In this document: positions 4,453 through 5,037 of the stretch, piece by piece
Layout of the letters: each line of letters opens with the position of its first letter
How positions within the stretch are numbered: position 1 is the stretch's first letter
Source: Planctomycetota bacterium
GTDB lineage: Bacteria > Planctomycetota > Phycisphaerae > WQYP01
NCBI GenBank assembly: GCA_021828925.1
Contig: JAJZCT010000285.1
Location: forward strand, 1 to 5,037
Reading direction: 5' to 3'
DNA length: 5,037 nt
Notes under the pieces: generated by a model
What the model was told of the DNA's origin: nothing
The model's input: only the letters and a program-made list of their open reading frames with translations
Database searches by the model: none
Made by a program: the position numbers and the translations under genes

Positions 4453-5037
4453 ATGACATGGCGCGATTCAACTTCCGTACTGAAAAAAACTTATTCAATC
4501 CGGTATCCTATTGATAAATGTAGCATGGGCATTTTGCCTTACCGGGTAATGGTAGTTGCTATTCGCAATTTTACTCTCCTGCTGGTTGCCACTTTGCTAT
4601 TTTTACCGCAGGTAATTATCAGTGCAACTCCCATTGAACTAGACCCTGCGAACCCGCATTACTTTCTGTTCCACGGGAAGCCGACCATTCTGATCACCTC
4701 CGGTGAGCATTACGGTGCGGTAATCAATCGCAAATTTAACTACACCGTATATTTAAATACGCTTCAAGCTTGTGGCTTTAACTTAACTCGCACCTTTACT
4801 GGAACCTATCGTGAAATTCCGGGAACGTTTGGAATCGCAGGTAATACACTTGCCCCAACAAACCCCGGTGATTTTGTGTGTCCATGGGCAAGAAGTAATA
4901 TCCCCGGCGCTGGTGACGGCGGCAACAAGTTCAACCTCAATTCGTTCAATTCGGCGTATTTTAAGCGTCTTAAAAATTTCGTATCCGAGGCTGATAAACG
5001 TGGAATTGTCGTTGAACTGACACTTTTCAGCGCCATT
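4453..5037 (+). CDS. Secreted TIM-barrel glycoside-hydrolase-like protein, N-terminal part (3' end outside window)
   Basis: The frame is open from ATG 4453 to the window edge: 195 residues, no stop. Residues 39-57 (FTLLLVATLLFLP region) form a hydrophobic export segment, with plausible cleavage near ISA-TP (57-59). The 38-residue stretch before it is long for a signal peptide; starting at Met33 (4549) would give a normal one, but the ribosome site favours 4453. The mature part begins IELDPANPHYFLFHGKPTIL, the style of exported clan GH-A-like hydrolases in which a short N-terminal strand precedes the barrel. Candidate barrel strands are PTILITSGEHYGA (78-90), GFNLTRTFTG (108-117) and RGIVVELTLFS (183-193), the last following a helix from SAYFKRLKNFVSEAD. 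The catalytic carboxylates expected on later strands are beyond the edge. I recognise the general pattern (cellulase-like or DUF4038-like) but not a named family, so substrate is unknown. Its place after three glycan-active genes supports a glycosidase role. Confidence -1.
   Translation, partial: MTWRDSTSVLKKTYSIRYPIDKCSMGILPYRVMVVAIRNFTLLLVATLLFLPQVIISATPIELDPANPHYFLFHGKPTILITSGEHYGAVINRKFNYTVYLNTLQACGFNLTRTFTGTYREIPGTFGIAGNTLAPTNPGDFVCPWARSNIPGAGDGGNKFNLNSFNSAYFKRLKNFVSEADKRGIVVELTLFSAI

Noticed and set aside
1..5037. Bacteroidetes-type polysaccharide utilisation locus, mobile element or CRISPR array
   Set aside because: No SusC/SusD-like gene, transposase, terminal inverted repeats or regularly spaced repeats are visible in the window.

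Overview
The window holds four genes, all on the + strand and all for exported or carbohydrate-active enzymes. In order they are: the 3' part of a GH29 alpha-L-fucosidase (1-882), a secreted alpha/beta-hydrolase esterase of the acetyl(xylan)esterase type (896-1843), a 680-residue NPCBM + Ig-like + GH27 alpha-galactosidase-type enzyme with a twin-arginine signal (2072-4114), and the 5' part of a secreted TIM-barrel, glycoside-hydrolase-like protein (from 4453, running off the right edge). No transporter, regulator, SusC/SusD pair, mobile element, tRNA, rRNA or CRISPR array is visible.

The organism is probably a polysaccharide-degrading bacterium of the PVC group (Planctomycetes, Lentisphaerae or Verrucomicrobia). 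This rests on the run of exported single-enzyme genes, the Tat-exported NPCBM-GH27 architecture, the PGGGYG-type esterase, clear AAGGA/GGAG Shine-Dalgarno sites, intermediate base composition, and the absence of SusC/D. It is inference from protein style; no taxonomic marker is present.

Layout: genes 1 and 2 are 13 bp apart and almost certainly one operon. A 228-bp gap then carries a hairpin (possible terminator), a sigma70-like promoter and dyads in front of gene 3. A 338-bp gap separates genes 3 and 4. It carries a perfect 16-bp palindrome, an AT-rich promoter-like stretch and two GC-rich hairpins just before the Shine-Dalgarno of gene 4.

The most interesting non-coding signal is shared by the two gaps. 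An inverted repeat is followed within 5-7 bp by AACGATTACA and then ATCT or CAATCT. This core resembles a LacI-family operator (AACGNTT core) and overlaps a possible -10 box upstream of gene 3. It may be a co-regulatory site for this sugar-use locus.

Together the enzymes could strip alpha-L-fucosyl, O-acyl and alpha-galactosyl-type (or related) decorations from a branched glycan, with gene 4 acting on the backbone or another linkage. The natural substrate cannot be read from the sequence. The GH27 enzyme lacks one of the two adjacent substrate-contact aspartates of classical alpha-galactosidases, so its specificity should not be assumed.
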